Source: JANSWY01 sp965243755
Lineage (GTDB): Bacteria; Bacteroidota; Bacteroidia; Cytophagales; Cyclobacteriaceae
Direction: 5' to 3'
Length of the DNA stretch: 64,000 nt
Assembly (NCBI GenBank): GCA_965243755.1
Contig: CBDEVW010000003.1
Coordinates: 372,001-436,000 of the forward strand
The translations under genes and the position numbers were made by a program. Below the pieces are notes generated by a model that saw only the letters and a list, made by a program, of their open reading frames with translations, did no database searches and was not told where the DNA came from. Position 1 is the stretch's first letter. Each line of letters begins with the position of its first letter. Positions 52,924 to 62,921 of this stretch are shown one piece after another.

Positions 52924-54396
52924 TTATCTTGGATTAGGTTCAAGTCCACCAACTTCAATTGCAGAGGTTGGAATTTGAAGGACCCTTCTTGGATCTTCAA
53001 ACGGCAGTGTAATTTCAGTTTCATCATCTTCCAACACATGTGTCACTTCAATTCCCCATCGCTTGATATCAAACCACCTCATGCCTTGCATTAAAAACTC
53101 CTTACGACGTTCCAGCAGCAAGTAATTCAGGAGAATAAACTGATCACTTAAAGAAGGATCATTCCCAAAAAATTCTCGTAACAACTCCATACTCAGGGTC
53201 ACATCCGCTCCAGAATACCGTTTGTTTGACAGAATCTGGAGATCTGCAATAGCTTTATCAAAATCATTGTTTACAATGTAGCATTCCACCCTGTTTAGCA
53301 GCACTTCTTCACCTCTGAATGCAATTGCAATATGGTACGGAAAGCCTACATTACTGTTGAGACTACTTCTTTCGAACAAGCTTTGATACCTCACAGGGAA
53401 AAGTGCATTTTCACCTTTTATGAATGCTGGGTTTTCTCTCCTGTCTGTACTTCCCTGAAAGGGTCGGGTAGCAAAAAGATCCCCATAAAAATTCCTTTCA
53501 ACACCAAATCCAAAATCTGTCCTTTGCACCAATGAAATCTTCCTGATAAGCAGGAGGTTACTTGGAAGATCTGGTGAGGAGTACAATTGTGGATACCCCT
53601 GGATAGAAGAGCTTGCCGCAATGAATTCATCGGAGGTCAGGTCACGAACAAATGATGAAGGATCACTCCCCAGAAGTTCATCACTGTATTGCAAACATCT
53701 GATATAATCTCCTTTGAATAAATAAAACCTGGAGGCAAATGCCAGTGCCGCATTCCTGTTGAAATGATATTTGCCTGAATTGGTATAAAAAGTGTCATCT
53801 ATGAGGTCAAGGCCGTCCAATAAATCATCTTCGATATCATTATAAACTCTGGTGACAGACTTTCTTTCATACTCTGCAAGAAATGTAGTCTCCGGCTGAG
53901 TGATGTATGGAACACCATCGCCACCCTGCCCAAAATGATTTCCAAACATGTTGACCAACATAAAATGACCATAAGCTCTGATCATTAACGCCTCTCCTTT
54001 GATGGCATCTCTCCACCTTTCATCTTCATCCGATTCCACAGGCAATTCATCAATGACGGCTAGAACCTCATTTGCATGAGCAATCGCACTGTAGGTTTCA
54101 TACCAGAAAAAATCCGGCGAATCCGGTTCTGATGGTCCGGTTGTTACATCTTCCCACAGGTACAACTGCCGTTGACTCTGTCTGATATTGGTACCTTTGG
54201 TCCAGCTAACATCATCTGTCATAAAATCAGTAAATGCAGGGCTGGCTGCAGAATAACCATTAGTTAGTAACTGAGCTGCCCGCTCCAGGTTATCCAGCTC
54301 CACACGGTTGTCTGGCACCTCATCCAAAAACTCCGCACAGCCATTAAACAATAGCAGTGCAAATAGCGGTAATATGTTTCTTATGCTAAGTCCCAT
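52924..54396 (-). CDS. SusD/RagB-family nutrient-binding outer-membrane lipoprotein
   Basis: 490 aa from the Met at 54394-54396, chosen because it is followed by a proper lipoprotein signal (PLFALLLFNGC); the frame can start 24 bases earlier. The SusD fold is indicated by AEFLDEVPDNRVELDNLERA, GEALMIRAYGHFMLVNMFG, RFYLFKGDYIRCLQYSDE and a C-terminal LLERRKEFLMQGMRWFDIKR. It caps the SusC barrel and binds ligand. It is 10 bases after the SusC stop. Confidence 0.95.
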   Translation of the reverse strand: MGLSIRNILPLFALLLFNGCAEFLDEVPDNRVELDNLERAAQLLTNGYSAASPAFTDFMTDDVSWTKGTNIRQSQRQLYLWEDVTTGPSEPDSPDFFWYETYSAIAHANEVLAVIDELPVESDEDERWRDAIKGEALMIRAYGHFMLVNMFGNHFGQGGDGVPYITQPETTFLAEYERKSVTRVYNDIEDDLLDGLDLIDDTFYTNSGKYHFNRNAALAFASRFYLFKGDYIRCLQYSDELLGSDPSSFVRDLTSDEFIAASSSIQGYPQLYSSPDLPSNLLLIRKISLVQRTDFGFGVERNFYGDLFATRPFQGSTDRRENPAFIKGENALFPVRYQSLFERSSLNSNVGFPYHIAIAFRGEEVLLNRVECYIVNNDFDKAIADLQILSNKRYSGADVTLSMELLREFFGNDPSLSDQFILLNYLLLERRKEFLMQGMRWFDIKRWGIEVTHVLEDDETEITLPFEDPRRVLQIPTSAIEVGGLEPNPR

Positions 54397-54406
54397 TAGT
54401 AAATTG

Positions 54407-57400
54407 TCATAGTCCAACATTTAATGAGAAAGTGATCAACCTCGGCTGTGGTAATGATACACCACCAGAACTGAAGAATTCCGGATCTTGCCCCTTGAGT
54501 GCATTGTCTGAGTACAGCAATGCCAGGTTCTGACCTTCAACACTCACATTAGTGCTATTTAATCCAAAACGTTTCACCCACCGGGATGGAAGCTGATAAG
54601 CCAGCCGTACAGTTTTCAGGCGCACATAGTCACCGTTGGCTACACGGATATCACTTTTATTATACAATTGATACGCCAATACTATGTCCCCATTGGTTTG
54701 TGCTACACCTCTATCCAGTATGACTGGAACATTAGTTCTTTCTTCATCTCCCGGCACTACCCAACGATCAGCTAATTCTCCTGGCAAAGCATCAAAATCA
54801 GTATAGGTCTGGAAGATGGCGTCATTGAGCCTGATTTTGTAATCGAACTTGTAGGATAATAATACGCTTAATGTGACTCCTTTATAATTGAACGTATTAG
54901 TTAACCCCCCAGCTCCTCTAGGCTCCACGGGACCTTCATATTTCAGCAAATCTTCCAACCCTTCCCTGTCCTGAAGATCGTATTGAAACACCGTTTCTCC
55001 ATTCTCATCAAAAAAAGTTGGGACACCCTGATCATTTAATCCTGCAAATTTTGTGGAATACAACCCTCTCCTTGGTCCTCCCAGTACTGCAGCACCTCCC
55101 TGGCCAATAGCATCAACTATCCTTGGTCCAAAATCCAGCCTGGTAATTTCATCCTTTGTATAGCCTACATTGAAGTTGGTGGTCCACCTAAAATTGTTTG
55201 CGTTAATGTTGTTGGAAGTCAGAGAGACCTCAAAGCCGTATGACTTCATATCTGCAAAATTTCCAAGCTTCAACCCTTGTCCTCCAACCCCACTGGTTTG
55301 AACCAACCCAATAAGATCAAAAGCATTTCTGGTATAGTAGTTTAATGATGCTGAATACCTGTTTTTATCCAGACCTATATCCATTCCAATATTGAATTCC
55401 TTTAACTTTTCCCAGGTCAGCTCTGTATTGGTAAGGTCTGCAATGTACAAGTAGGGTTCCACATCGGTTGGCCTTACGGTAACGTCCGATCTTAAATTTA
55501 GAAGGGCACTGGTATTGGGCGGCAAATTTCCGCTAATACCGTAGGTTCCACGGATTTTGAGTTCATTAATAATAGGAAGAGCATTAAAAAATACCTCTTT
55601 ATGAGCATTCCATGCACCACTGACATTCCAGGTGGGTAAAAACCTTGCCTGATCACTTTCTCCCAATTGATTTGACCCATCATATCGTACGGTAAAGTTT
55701 CCTACATATTTACCCTTATAAGCATAGCCACCATTGAGGAATGAACCTATAAATCTATCTCTTTCGGTATTGAGGCTATAATAGTCGATATTCTGAAGAT
55801 TGAAGAATTCAATGATATTAGGATCTGTGACAACAATTCCACCACTTCCATAAACAACACCCAGTCCTGTTGAATTGCTGGATTTTCTGTTGGTAAATCT
55901 TATTTCCTGGCCTGCAAGGAGATTGATTTCATGTACGGTGTTGAAGGTTCTGGAGTATTCCGCACTTATCCTACTGAAGAAATTAAGTAAATCACTCAAA
56001 TCCAGGTACTTGAATCCCCCTACAGGTAGAACCACCTGCGGATTTAATCCTGGATTATCCGGGTCTCTGAACAACAAATTGTTGGCGTCCTGTATAAACT
56101 GGGTATCATCCGCTCGATAAGCTTCAGCCTGGTTGCTATTTTCATGGACAGTATGATCTCTTTTAGTACTGGCGTACCTGGCCTGAAATACACCTTTGAC
56201 GAACAGGTTATTGGTGGGTTTAATCTCAAAGTCAGTTTGAGCCGAAATATCCGCCACCTCAATGTCGATGAAATTATATTCAAGTTCATCCAGGATATTA
56301 AAGTCGGTAAAGTTTCTCCTAAAATATTCTCTGTCTCCATTCTCATCAATTGCCCTGATAGACCGGCTGGTATTCAATGCGTAGCTAAATGGATTAATGT
56401 CAAAATCCCGGCTAAACCTTCCCGTAATCGGGTCAAACTCCCTGTTTCTGGTACCCGGAACCTGCTGATCTCTGTAACTTGAAGTAATCTTCAGGCCAAA
56501 TGAGAATTTATCTGAAATAAAATAGGTATTCCGTGCAGTACCTGTTATTCGCTGCACCTTATCAGCTATCGTCTGTCCCTGATCGTTCAGAAAACTAATG
56601 GAGTAATAGCTGTTGCTTTTCTCATTTCCTGCAGTAAAGCTCAATGAATGCTGTTGTTGCAAACCAAAGTCCCGAAACAGCAGGTCAAACCAATCTGTAT
56701 TTGCATTTTCATACTGATTCAGAAATTCCTCGTTAAGTCCTCCTCCAGGCCCCCATTCTAACTCATGGGCAGCAATAAGGGAGAACATTTTGCCCATAGC
56801 ACCATAATTTTGAGCCCTCACAGAGGTACTTATGTCGATTAGTCCTTTGTTATACAATTCACGATATACTGACATCTCCTCAGCACTGTTGAGCAAATTG
56901 AACTGGTTGTAAGTTGGCCTGATTTTACCTGAGAATGAACCAGAATAATTCACTCTCAATTCACCACTTTTCCCTCGTTTAGTTGTAATTACAATGACAC
57001 CATTGGCAGCCCTTGCACCATATATTGCGGTGGCTGATGCATCTTTCAATATTTGGTAAGAAGCAATGTCATCCGGATTCAGGTTGGCCACAGAGGAGCT
57101 GATTAAAGTATTGGCATTCCCCGAAATGAAATCATCTGTACTTACATTTGCCAAATCCTCGAGAATCACGCCATCAATAACAAACAACGGCTGATTATTT
57201 CCATTAATAGAAGCATTTCCCCGAATTCTTATCTTAGGGGTAGTCCCAAAAGTACCAGAGACATTATCTACATTCACTCCAGCTACCTGTCCTTCAAGTA
57301 CGCGAGACACATCCACCATTCCTTTGGCCTGAATATCCGACATTGCCAGATTGTCTGAAGCCCCGGTAAATAACTTTCTGTCTACTGTTTGAAAACCGTT

Positions 57401-57733
57401 GACTACCAATTCCGTAAGGATTTCAGTAGATTCTTTCATGGTAACCGTGATGGTCCGGGATCCCGAAACTGTCACCCGGAGGCTTTCCATTCCTACCATA
57501 GAAAAAAGGAGTACATCTCCGTCAGAGGCTGACAAGGTAAAATTCCCGTCTATATCTGTGATTGCTCCGGTTGATGAATTCTCTACCTGAACGGCGACAC
57601 CAATTAACGGCTCGCCACTTTCATCAATAACCCTTCCTTTTATGGACTGCTGCCCAATTGCAGTGAAAGTCAAAAAAAGTGATAAAAGGAAGGGTATTGT
57701 CCATATGTTAGCTAAACGTAGCTGTGTAAACAC
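54407..57733 (-). CDS. SusC/RagA-family TonB-dependent outer-membrane transporter
   Basis: 1108 aa. Signal peptide, carboxypeptidase-like N-terminal domain (about 29-110, IKGRVIDESGEPLIGVAVQV), plug domain (about 112-235, PKIRIRGNASINGNNQPLFV, ATAIYGARAANGVIVITTKR) and a long 22-strand-type barrel. Import of its substrate needs TonB/ExbB energy. Beside SusD, a metallopeptidase and DUF4302 rather than glycosidases, the substrate is more likely peptide-like or a chelate than a polysaccharide; this is an inference. The operon starts with the lipoprotein upstream. Confidence 0.96.
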   Translation of the reverse strand: MFTQLRLANIWTIPFLLSLFLTFTAIGQQSIKGRVIDESGEPLIGVAVQVENSSTGAITDIDGNFTLSASDGDVLLFSMVGMESLRVTVSGSRTITVTMKESTEILTELVVNGFQTVDRKLFTGASDNLAMSDIQAKGMVDVSRVLEGQVAGVNVDNVSGTFGTTPKIRIRGNASINGNNQPLFVIDGVILEDLANVSTDDFISGNANTLISSSVANLNPDDIASYQILKDASATAIYGARAANGVIVITTKRGKSGELRVNYSGSFSGKIRPTYNQFNLLNSAEEMSVYRELYNKGLIDISTSVRAQNYGAMGKMFSLIAAHELEWGPGGGLNEEFLNQYENANTDWFDLLFRDFGLQQQHSLSFTAGNEKSNSYYSISFLNDQGQTIADKVQRITGTARNTYFISDKFSFGLKITSSYRDQQVPGTRNREFDPITGRFSRDFDINPFSYALNTSRSIRAIDENGDREYFRRNFTDFNILDELEYNFIDIEVADISAQTDFEIKPTNNLFVKGVFQARYASTKRDHTVHENSNQAEAYRADDTQFIQDANNLLFRDPDNPGLNPQVVLPVGGFKYLDLSDLLNFFSRISAEYSRTFNTVHEINLLAGQEIRFTNRKSSNSTGLGVVYGSGGIVVTDPNIIEFFNLQNIDYYSLNTERDRFIGSFLNGGYAYKGKYVGNFTVRYDGSNQLGESDQARFLPTWNVSGAWNAHKEVFFNALPIINELKIRGTYGISGNLPPNTSALLNLRSDVTVRPTDVEPYLYIADLTNTELTWEKLKEFNIGMDIGLDKNRYSASLNYYTRNAFDLIGLVQTSGVGGQGLKLGNFADMKSYGFEVSLTSNNINANNFRWTTNFNVGYTKDEITRLDFGPRIVDAIGQGGAAVLGGPRRGLYSTKFAGLNDQGVPTFFDENGETVFQYDLQDREGLEDLLKYEGPVEPRGAGGLTNTFNYKGVTLSVLLSYKFDYKIRLNDAIFQTYTDFDALPGELADRWVVPGDEERTNVPVILDRGVAQTNGDIVLAYQLYNKSDIRVANGDYVRLKTVRLAYQLPSRWVKRFGLNSTNVSVEGQNLALLYSDNALKGQDPEFFSSGGVSLPQPRLITFSLNVGL

Positions 57734-57756
57734 ATTACTTTCTTAAAAATTAGAAA

Positions 57757-58287
57757 TTAGTTGCTTTTTCTTTCAAAGGCGAATATCAGATCTAACGTAA
57801 CAGAATTAAGTAATTGATTTATTTCCTCATCTGTAAGGGTATCAAGCTGTGCTTGAGTTACGGAATCATGAAATAAACTGAAGTTGGACGTCTGAGACAA
57901 CCAAAGGTCATCATCTTCATTTTCCACCACATCCCATGCTTGTTCACCGAACTCGTCTGAATCAAGAATCAGCTCATCGCCATCTAATGTCCAGGTACCT
58001 GTATCTTCATCGTCTAATAATCCAACCTCAATTTCAATTGAATAAGATCCATCAATATTCAGGTCAAGAGTGTATGAATCATAAGAAACTCCACCGAAAT
58101 TAAGATCAGATAGCCCTAATTGCAAACCTTCATAGCCCGTAAATCCATTTGGTAGATTACTTAGTAAGAATCCCTCCAGTTCCCATGTTCCTACTTCATG
58201 AGTCGGTTCCGGTTGGTCATCATCTTTTCCACAGGCAGCTAAAAATAAGATAGGTAGGATCAACAGATAGAGTAAATGTTTTTTCAT
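57757..58287 (-). CDS. Lipocalin-like lipoprotein at the head of the SusCD operon
   Basis: 176 aa from ATG 58285-58287 (a longer frame exists but the signal peptide LYLLILPILFLAAC starts here). The mature protein is highly acidic (GLLDDEDTGTWTLDGDELIL) with a lipocalin-like opening VGTWELEGF and a C-terminal LDLIFAFERKSN. Function unknown. It is 23 bases upstream of SusC on the same strand. Confidence 0.72.
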   Translation of the reverse strand: MKKHLLYLLILPILFLAACGKDDDQPEPTHEVGTWELEGFLLSNLPNGFTGYEGLQLGLSDLNFGGVSYDSYTLDLNIDGSYSIEIEVGLLDDEDTGTWTLDGDELILDSDEFGEQAWDVVENEDDDLWLSQTSNFSLFHDSVTQAQLDTLTDEEINQLLNSVTLDLIFAFERKSN

Positions 58288-58591
58288 TCTTTTGTTATTT
58301 AAATGTAAGTAAGTGCAATTGCCTTTCAATAAAATCAATTCAAATCAGGTAAACCCTTATACCTGCTTCAAATATCCAAAACATGTGCTAATTAAGTAAA
58401 TCTAATGAGCTAAAATCTCATTTTTTAAATCATATCTCAAATAAAACAGTTTTTTTCCTATAAAATTACTCTATAATAGGTAGAAATTCATCGGCCAAAT
58501 CACCCTTCACATAGAAAAAATGCCTTTCATGAAATGGGGTTACTTCATTTTTCGTTAATTTAAAGAAGATAACAAATCGGGTGTAGCGAAT
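58288..58591. other. A/T-rich divergent promoter region
   Basis: This 304-base stretch separates the SusCD operon (minus) from the TPR kinase (plus). No gene. A short stem AATGAG/CTCATT followed by T-run lies near 58402-58427, of uncertain meaning. Promoters for both sides must be here but no -33/-7 pair is convincing. Confidence 0.45.
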
Positions 58592-60796
58592 TTGGGAAAG
58601 CTAAACATCTTATTGCTGGTATTGTGCCTGCACGGACATCTGGCATTTACTCAGCTCAATGATAGTCTGAGCGCCGTTTTGAAGCGGCTACCAGATGACA
58701 AAGCAAGAATTTCATTTTTGTGTGGTGAAAGCGAACGCCTCATGTTCATCAACAACGATCTGTCCATCACCTTAGCGAAAGAAGCCTTAAGCAAATCCAG
58801 AGAAATTAACTACGATGAAGGAGTAACTGAAAGCCTTCATCAACTTGGGTTATGTTATTATACCATATCAGATTTTGATGTCGCTACGCAATATTTTGTA
58901 GAGTCGCTCACATTGGCCGAACAGGTGGATAATCAAAAATGGATCGCTGAAAACCTCTGCAGCATTGGCCTGGTGAACATGAACCGGGAAAAATTTGATG
59001 TGGCTCTCGATGAAATGCACAAGGCGCTGGAATTAACCAGGTACCTGAATGACAACAAACTATATGGCAGGATCATCAATTCCCTGGGAGTATGTTACTG
59101 GGAAGCTGAAGATTACCAAAATGCACTTAGATATTTTGAAGAGGCACTGCAATTCGAATCTGATGCTGCAATTGATTCCGGGCGGGTCGCAGTGCGTTAC
59201 AATAATATTGGTATTACCAATTATTACCTGGGTAATTATTATGAAGCCCAGCAAAACCTAAATACCGCAATAGAGTGGGCAAAAAATGACGATTTTGAAC
59301 ATTACAGAGGACTAAGTATCAATAACCTGGGGAAACTCCACACCGCCTTAAAAAAATATGACATTGCTGATTCCCTGCTGCGAAAGGCCAATAAAATCCT
59401 TAAGGAGAAAGGGCATTTCAGGTTGAGGGCTTTCAATTTGGAGGACATGATTGAATACAATGTGGCTATCAATAATTACGAAGAAGCATTTCGGCTTCAA
59501 CAGGAACTCATTGGTGTCTACGATAGCATATTCAATGAAGCCCGTGACAGAGATGTCGCCAACCTGATGGCCAGGTATGACGCTGAGAAAAAGGACCGTG
59601 CGCTCCTGAAGCAACAACTGGACCTGGAAAGACAACAGAAAAATGTCAACATCTTTATCGCCATCACTATCTTCTTTGTGTTATTCCTGCTCTCACTTGG
59701 ATACTTCATCAGCAGGCTGAGAAAAAACAACCAATTGCTTGAAAGCAGCAAGCAGGAACTGGCCAAACAAAATGTTGACCTGGCTGAGACCATGGATGAA
59801 TTAGTTCGCACACAAAGTCACCTCATACATTCTGAAAAAATGGCAACCCTTGGAACTTTATTTGCCGGGATCGCCCATGAAATCAATACACCTCTTGGCG
59901 CAATCAAAGCATCTGCAGAAAGTATGATCACCTCATATGATCAGGGCCTGGATGAAATCATGGAGATTGTTGAGTTATTGCCTAATCCACAATTGTTAAG
60001 TTTTTTCAGGCTTATGAAAGAAGGCATCAAATTCGATACCTATCAAACGTCCAGTGAAGAGAGAAAGCTGAGGAAAGAGCTGGTAGAAAAACTTAAACAA
60101 ACAAAAGCAGAGAATATTGAGGAATGTGCCGTTTACCTGGCAAGTATGGGAATCGAAGAAATAGATACTTATGTGGATTTGTTGAGTCATTCTGAAAATG
60201 TAAGGATCCTAAAAGCGGCAGAGTCAATCACCATTCAGGGGAGGCTTAGTAAAAATATTCTCATGGCAGCCAACAAGACTAACCGGATGATTTATGCCAT
60301 GAGGACCTATAGTTTTAAAGGTGGCGGAGAAATGTCTGAGACCAACATCAAAGAAACGATAGATACCGCTCTGATCCTTTATAACAACCGACTCAAGAAA
60401 GGTGTGGAGACCATTAAACATTACGACGATCAACCAGTTTTTGTCAGCTGCTACCCAGACGAAATTACGCAGGTATGGGTAAACCTCATTCATAATGCAC
60501 TGGATGCCATGGATTCTAAAGGCCAACTATCCATCGACATCAAAAACAACAATGGTAGCATGATTCAGGTGTCAATCTCTGATACAGGCACGGGTATCTC
60601 AGAAGAAGACAAACAACAAATCTTTGACCCTTTCTTCACCACAAAGAGAAAAGGAGAAGGTACCGGGCTGGGGCTGGATATTGTGAAAAGAATAGTGGAT
60701 AAACATGAGGGACAGATTGATTTCGTCAGTAACTTAGACAAGGGAACGACATTCAATGTCTACCTACAAAAGAAAAAGGTACTCGTTGCGCAATAA
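58592..60796 (+). CDS. TPR-containing membrane histidine kinase
   Basis: 734 aa, starting at TTG 58592 because the signal peptide (LNILLLVLCLHGHLAFTQ) follows directly and no ATG is near. About six periplasmic TPR units (about 55-330, ESLHQLGLCYYTISDFDVAT, AVRYNNIGITNYYLGNYYEA), one transmembrane helix (about 355-375), a coiled coil, HisKA with His429 (GIAHEINTPLGA), an inserted helical region, and HATPase (NLIHNALDAMDSKGQ, GTGLGLDIVKRI). No receiver domain. The SiaB-like gene follows 95 bases later. Confidence 0.9.
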   Translation: MGKLNILLLVLCLHGHLAFTQLNDSLSAVLKRLPDDKARISFLCGESERLMFINNDLSITLAKEALSKSREINYDEGVTESLHQLGLCYYTISDFDVATQYFVESLTLAEQVDNQKWIAENLCSIGLVNMNREKFDVALDEMHKALELTRYLNDNKLYGRIINSLGVCYWEAEDYQNALRYFEEALQFESDAAIDSGRVAVRYNNIGITNYYLGNYYEAQQNLNTAIEWAKNDDFEHYRGLSINNLGKLHTALKKYDIADSLLRKANKILKEKGHFRLRAFNLEDMIEYNVAINNYEEAFRLQQELIGVYDSIFNEARDRDVANLMARYDAEKKDRALLKQQLDLERQQKNVNIFIAITIFFVLFLLSLGYFISRLRKNNQLLESSKQELAKQNVDLAETMDELVRTQSHLIHSEKMATLGTLFAGIAHEINTPLGAIKASAESMITSYDQGLDEIMEIVELLPNPQLLSFFRLMKEGIKFDTYQTSSEERKLRKELVEKLKQTKAENIEECAVYLASMGIEEIDTYVDLLSHSENVRILKAAESITIQGRLSKNILMAANKTNRMIYAMRTYSFKGGGEMSETNIKETIDTALILYNNRLKKGVETIKHYDDQPVFVSCYPDEITQVWVNLIHNALDAMDSKGQLSIDIKNNNGSMIQVSISDTGTGISEEDKQQIFDPFFTTKRKGEGTGLGLDIVKRIVDKHEGQIDFVSNLDKGTTFNVYLQKKKVLVAQ

Positions 60797-60891
60797 ATGA
60801 ACCTCTTTCTTTATTTAGTACAAATAAATATTTAAATTGTGCTTTATTTTAGATTGTTGGATTTAGTTGAATACGGGACAAACACTTTAAC

Positions 60892-61431
60892 ATGAATTAT
60901 CAGGTACTCTACAAAAACATTTATGACCCCTCTATCCTTCTGCTGCATAAAGGACACATTTCATTTGAGTTAATTGAGTTAATTCTGGGATCTCTGGAAA
61001 GCAGTGTCAACAAATTTGAAGAGGACAGACAGGTCAAAAAGAAGTTTAATAACATCCTGATGGAGTCCTTTCAGAACCTGGGACATCATGCAAAAAGAGA
61101 CACCTATCGAAATACCGATTTATTGATGGTAGTCTCAAGGAAGCGATTTTATAAAATTATCACAGGCAATCTAGTAGCCAGAGATACTGTGGAAGATTTG
61201 AAAAAGCAACTGGAGTTAGTCAACTCCATGGACCCGCAAGAACTAAGAGCCTATTACAAGCAAATAATGTCTGAAGAAGGTTTTTCCGAAAAAGGTACCG
61301 CTGGACTGGGTTTCATTGATATGGCCAGAAAAACCAAGCAAAAGCTGACTTACAACTTCTTTGACATAGATGAAGACAGGTCGTATTTCTCGTTTGAAGT
61401 ACGGATTAAGAAGGAAGGTGTGCCTGCCTGA
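60892..61431 (+). CDS. SiaB-family protein kinase (DUF6272)
   Basis: 179 aa, resembling the SiaB kinase/phosphotransfer family (DUF6272): ILLLHKGHISFELIELILGS, FNNILMESFQNLGHHAKRD, TAGLGFIDMARKTKQKLTYN. In Pseudomonas SiaB phosphorylates SiaC in a biofilm/c-di-GMP pathway. Here no SiaC (DUF1987) gene follows; instead the upstream neighbour is a TPR histidine kinase and the downstream MocR gene is convergent, overlapping by 26 bases. Substrate therefore unclear. Confidence 0.8.
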   Translation: MNYQVLYKNIYDPSILLLHKGHISFELIELILGSLESSVNKFEEDRQVKKKFNNILMESFQNLGHHAKRDTYRNTDLLMVVSRKRFYKIITGNLVARDTVEDLKKQLELVNSMDPQELRAYYKQIMSEEGFSEKGTAGLGFIDMARKTKQKLTYNFFDIDEDRSYFSFEVRIKKEGVPA

Positions 61432-62842
61432 TCCCCTGTTTAAGTATCTGAAATGCCATATTAATTTCTCTCTCATCCATCGATGCAAAACCTAAGCGGG
61501 TATGTTGTTTGGATTGATAAGTTTCGGGATTCGACAGGTATAGGTCATTGTTGGCACAAAATTTAATGACCTCCTGAACATTGATATGATCAGCAAATTT
61601 TACCCAAACAGCCATTCCTCCCTCAGGTTTTTTATAGCTAATTTCTTTTGCCAGATCTTTATCCAGCAAATCACATAGTACATCTCTTCTTTTTTTATAA
61701 GCCACATTTGCCTTGTTCAGAGACCTTCTGATTTCACCACTTTCCAGCAGTACACCCATACTTCTCTCCAAAAGCGGGTCCCCCGACCGATCTATATAGC
61801 GGCGTAGCTGACTCAGTTCATATGCCCATTCCTTTTGTAGCACCAAAAATCCCAGGCGAAGGGACGGAACCAGCGTCTTGCTAAATGACCCGGCGTAAAT
61901 GATCCGATCCTTCCTGTTCGTACTTGCAAGAGGCAAAACGGATGAACCTTCATAGTGAAAATCATAGTCGTAATCGTCTTCAATGATCACAAAGTCATAT
62001 TTTTCAGCTAATTCAAGTAACTGAAGCCTTCTTTCCGGAATCAACTTAACCGTAGTAGGATGATGATGATGGGAAATGACGTAAACAAACCTTACATATT
62101 GCCTGCTGCAAATCTCTTCCAGATGAGCTACATCCATACCATATTCATCTACCCTGACTTTTAATAGGTTTCCACGATGGAGTTGGATTAATTCATTGAA
62201 AGTCTGATAGCTGGGGTCTCCTACCACAACATTTTCGCCAGCCTGTAAATATTTGGCCAGTATTAAATAAAAACCCATGATACTGCCTCTGGTCAATAGA
62301 ACCTCTTCAGGTTCAGCAACAATCCCTCGTGACTCATGAAGGTATTTGCACAGTTGGTACCTTAAATAGGAATCTCCCATGAAATCAAACTGGTAATTCA
62401 ATGTTTTATGGAAACGCCTGTTTTTAGTTAAACTGCCATATTCACTGATCAAAGACCTTATGGGTGCCAACCTCACATCGGGGTGTCCGTCATTGAAACT
62501 GTAGTTAGGATATTGCGGTGGTGTGAATGGTGGCAAATTAACACCACCCCAACCTTGCTGTATCAATCGATCCGATTGAATCACAGGAAGCGCCTCATTG
62601 ACAAAAGTTCCAGCTCCTTTTCGTGATACCACCCACCCCTGAACCAGCAATTCTTCATATGCCGCAATCACAGTTTTTCTATGTACCCCCAGCAATTCTG
62701 CTAATTGCCTGGAACTTGGCAATCTCATGCCTGAAACCAGTTTACCTTCCGTCATCAACTGAATCAGGCGACCAGACATTTGAAGGTACAAAGGTGTATC
62801 CCTATGGTGATCCAGTTTGATTAGGGAGGCATAAGGCAACAT
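61406..62842 (-). CDS. MocR-type GntR regulator with aminotransferase domain
   Basis: 478 aa. An N-terminal GntR winged helix (about 15-85, LQMSGRLIQLMTEGKLVSGM, SRQLAELLGVHRKTVIAAYE) is joined to a class I aminotransferase-like domain with PLP lysine Lys322 in YAGSFSKTLVPSLRLGF and DDYDYDFHYEG. MocR proteins such as PdxR and GabR use PLP as effector. It is divergent from a GNAT gene and a PNPOx-like gene, with a strong palindrome between, so it probably regulates those and itself. Confidence 0.94.
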   Translation of the reverse strand: MLPYASLIKLDHHRDTPLYLQMSGRLIQLMTEGKLVSGMRLPSSRQLAELLGVHRKTVIAAYEELLVQGWVVSRKGAGTFVNEALPVIQSDRLIQQGWGGVNLPPFTPPQYPNYSFNDGHPDVRLAPIRSLISEYGSLTKNRRFHKTLNYQFDFMGDSYLRYQLCKYLHESRGIVAEPEEVLLTRGSIMGFYLILAKYLQAGENVVVGDPSYQTFNELIQLHRGNLLKVRVDEYGMDVAHLEEICSRQYVRFVYVISHHHHPTTVKLIPERRLQLLELAEKYDFVIIEDDYDYDFHYEGSSVLPLASTNRKDRIIYAGSFSKTLVPSLRLGFLVLQKEWAYELSQLRRYIDRSGDPLLERSMGVLLESGEIRRSLNKANVAYKKRRDVLCDLLDKDLAKEISYKKPEGGMAVWVKFADHINVQEVIKFCANNDLYLSNPETYQSKQHTRLGFASMDEREINMAFQILKQGIRQAHLPS

Positions 62843-62860
62843 AATTGGTCCGTTATTAGA

Positions 62861-62896
62861 TTTAAAATTGGACTATAAAAGTAGTCCAATTTTAAA
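62861..62896. promoter_or_regulatory. Perfect 15-bp inverted repeat, MocR operator
   Basis: The arms TTTAAAATTGGACTA (62861-62875) and TAGTCCAATTTTAAA (62882-62896) are separated by 6 bases. Half-site-like AATTGGTCC (62843-62851) and ATTTGGACA (62901-62909) flank it at both sides, giving up to four sites between the MocR start and the GNAT start. Confidence 0.82.
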
Positions 62897-62921
62897 TTAC
62901 ATTTGGACAAACGTTATAATT

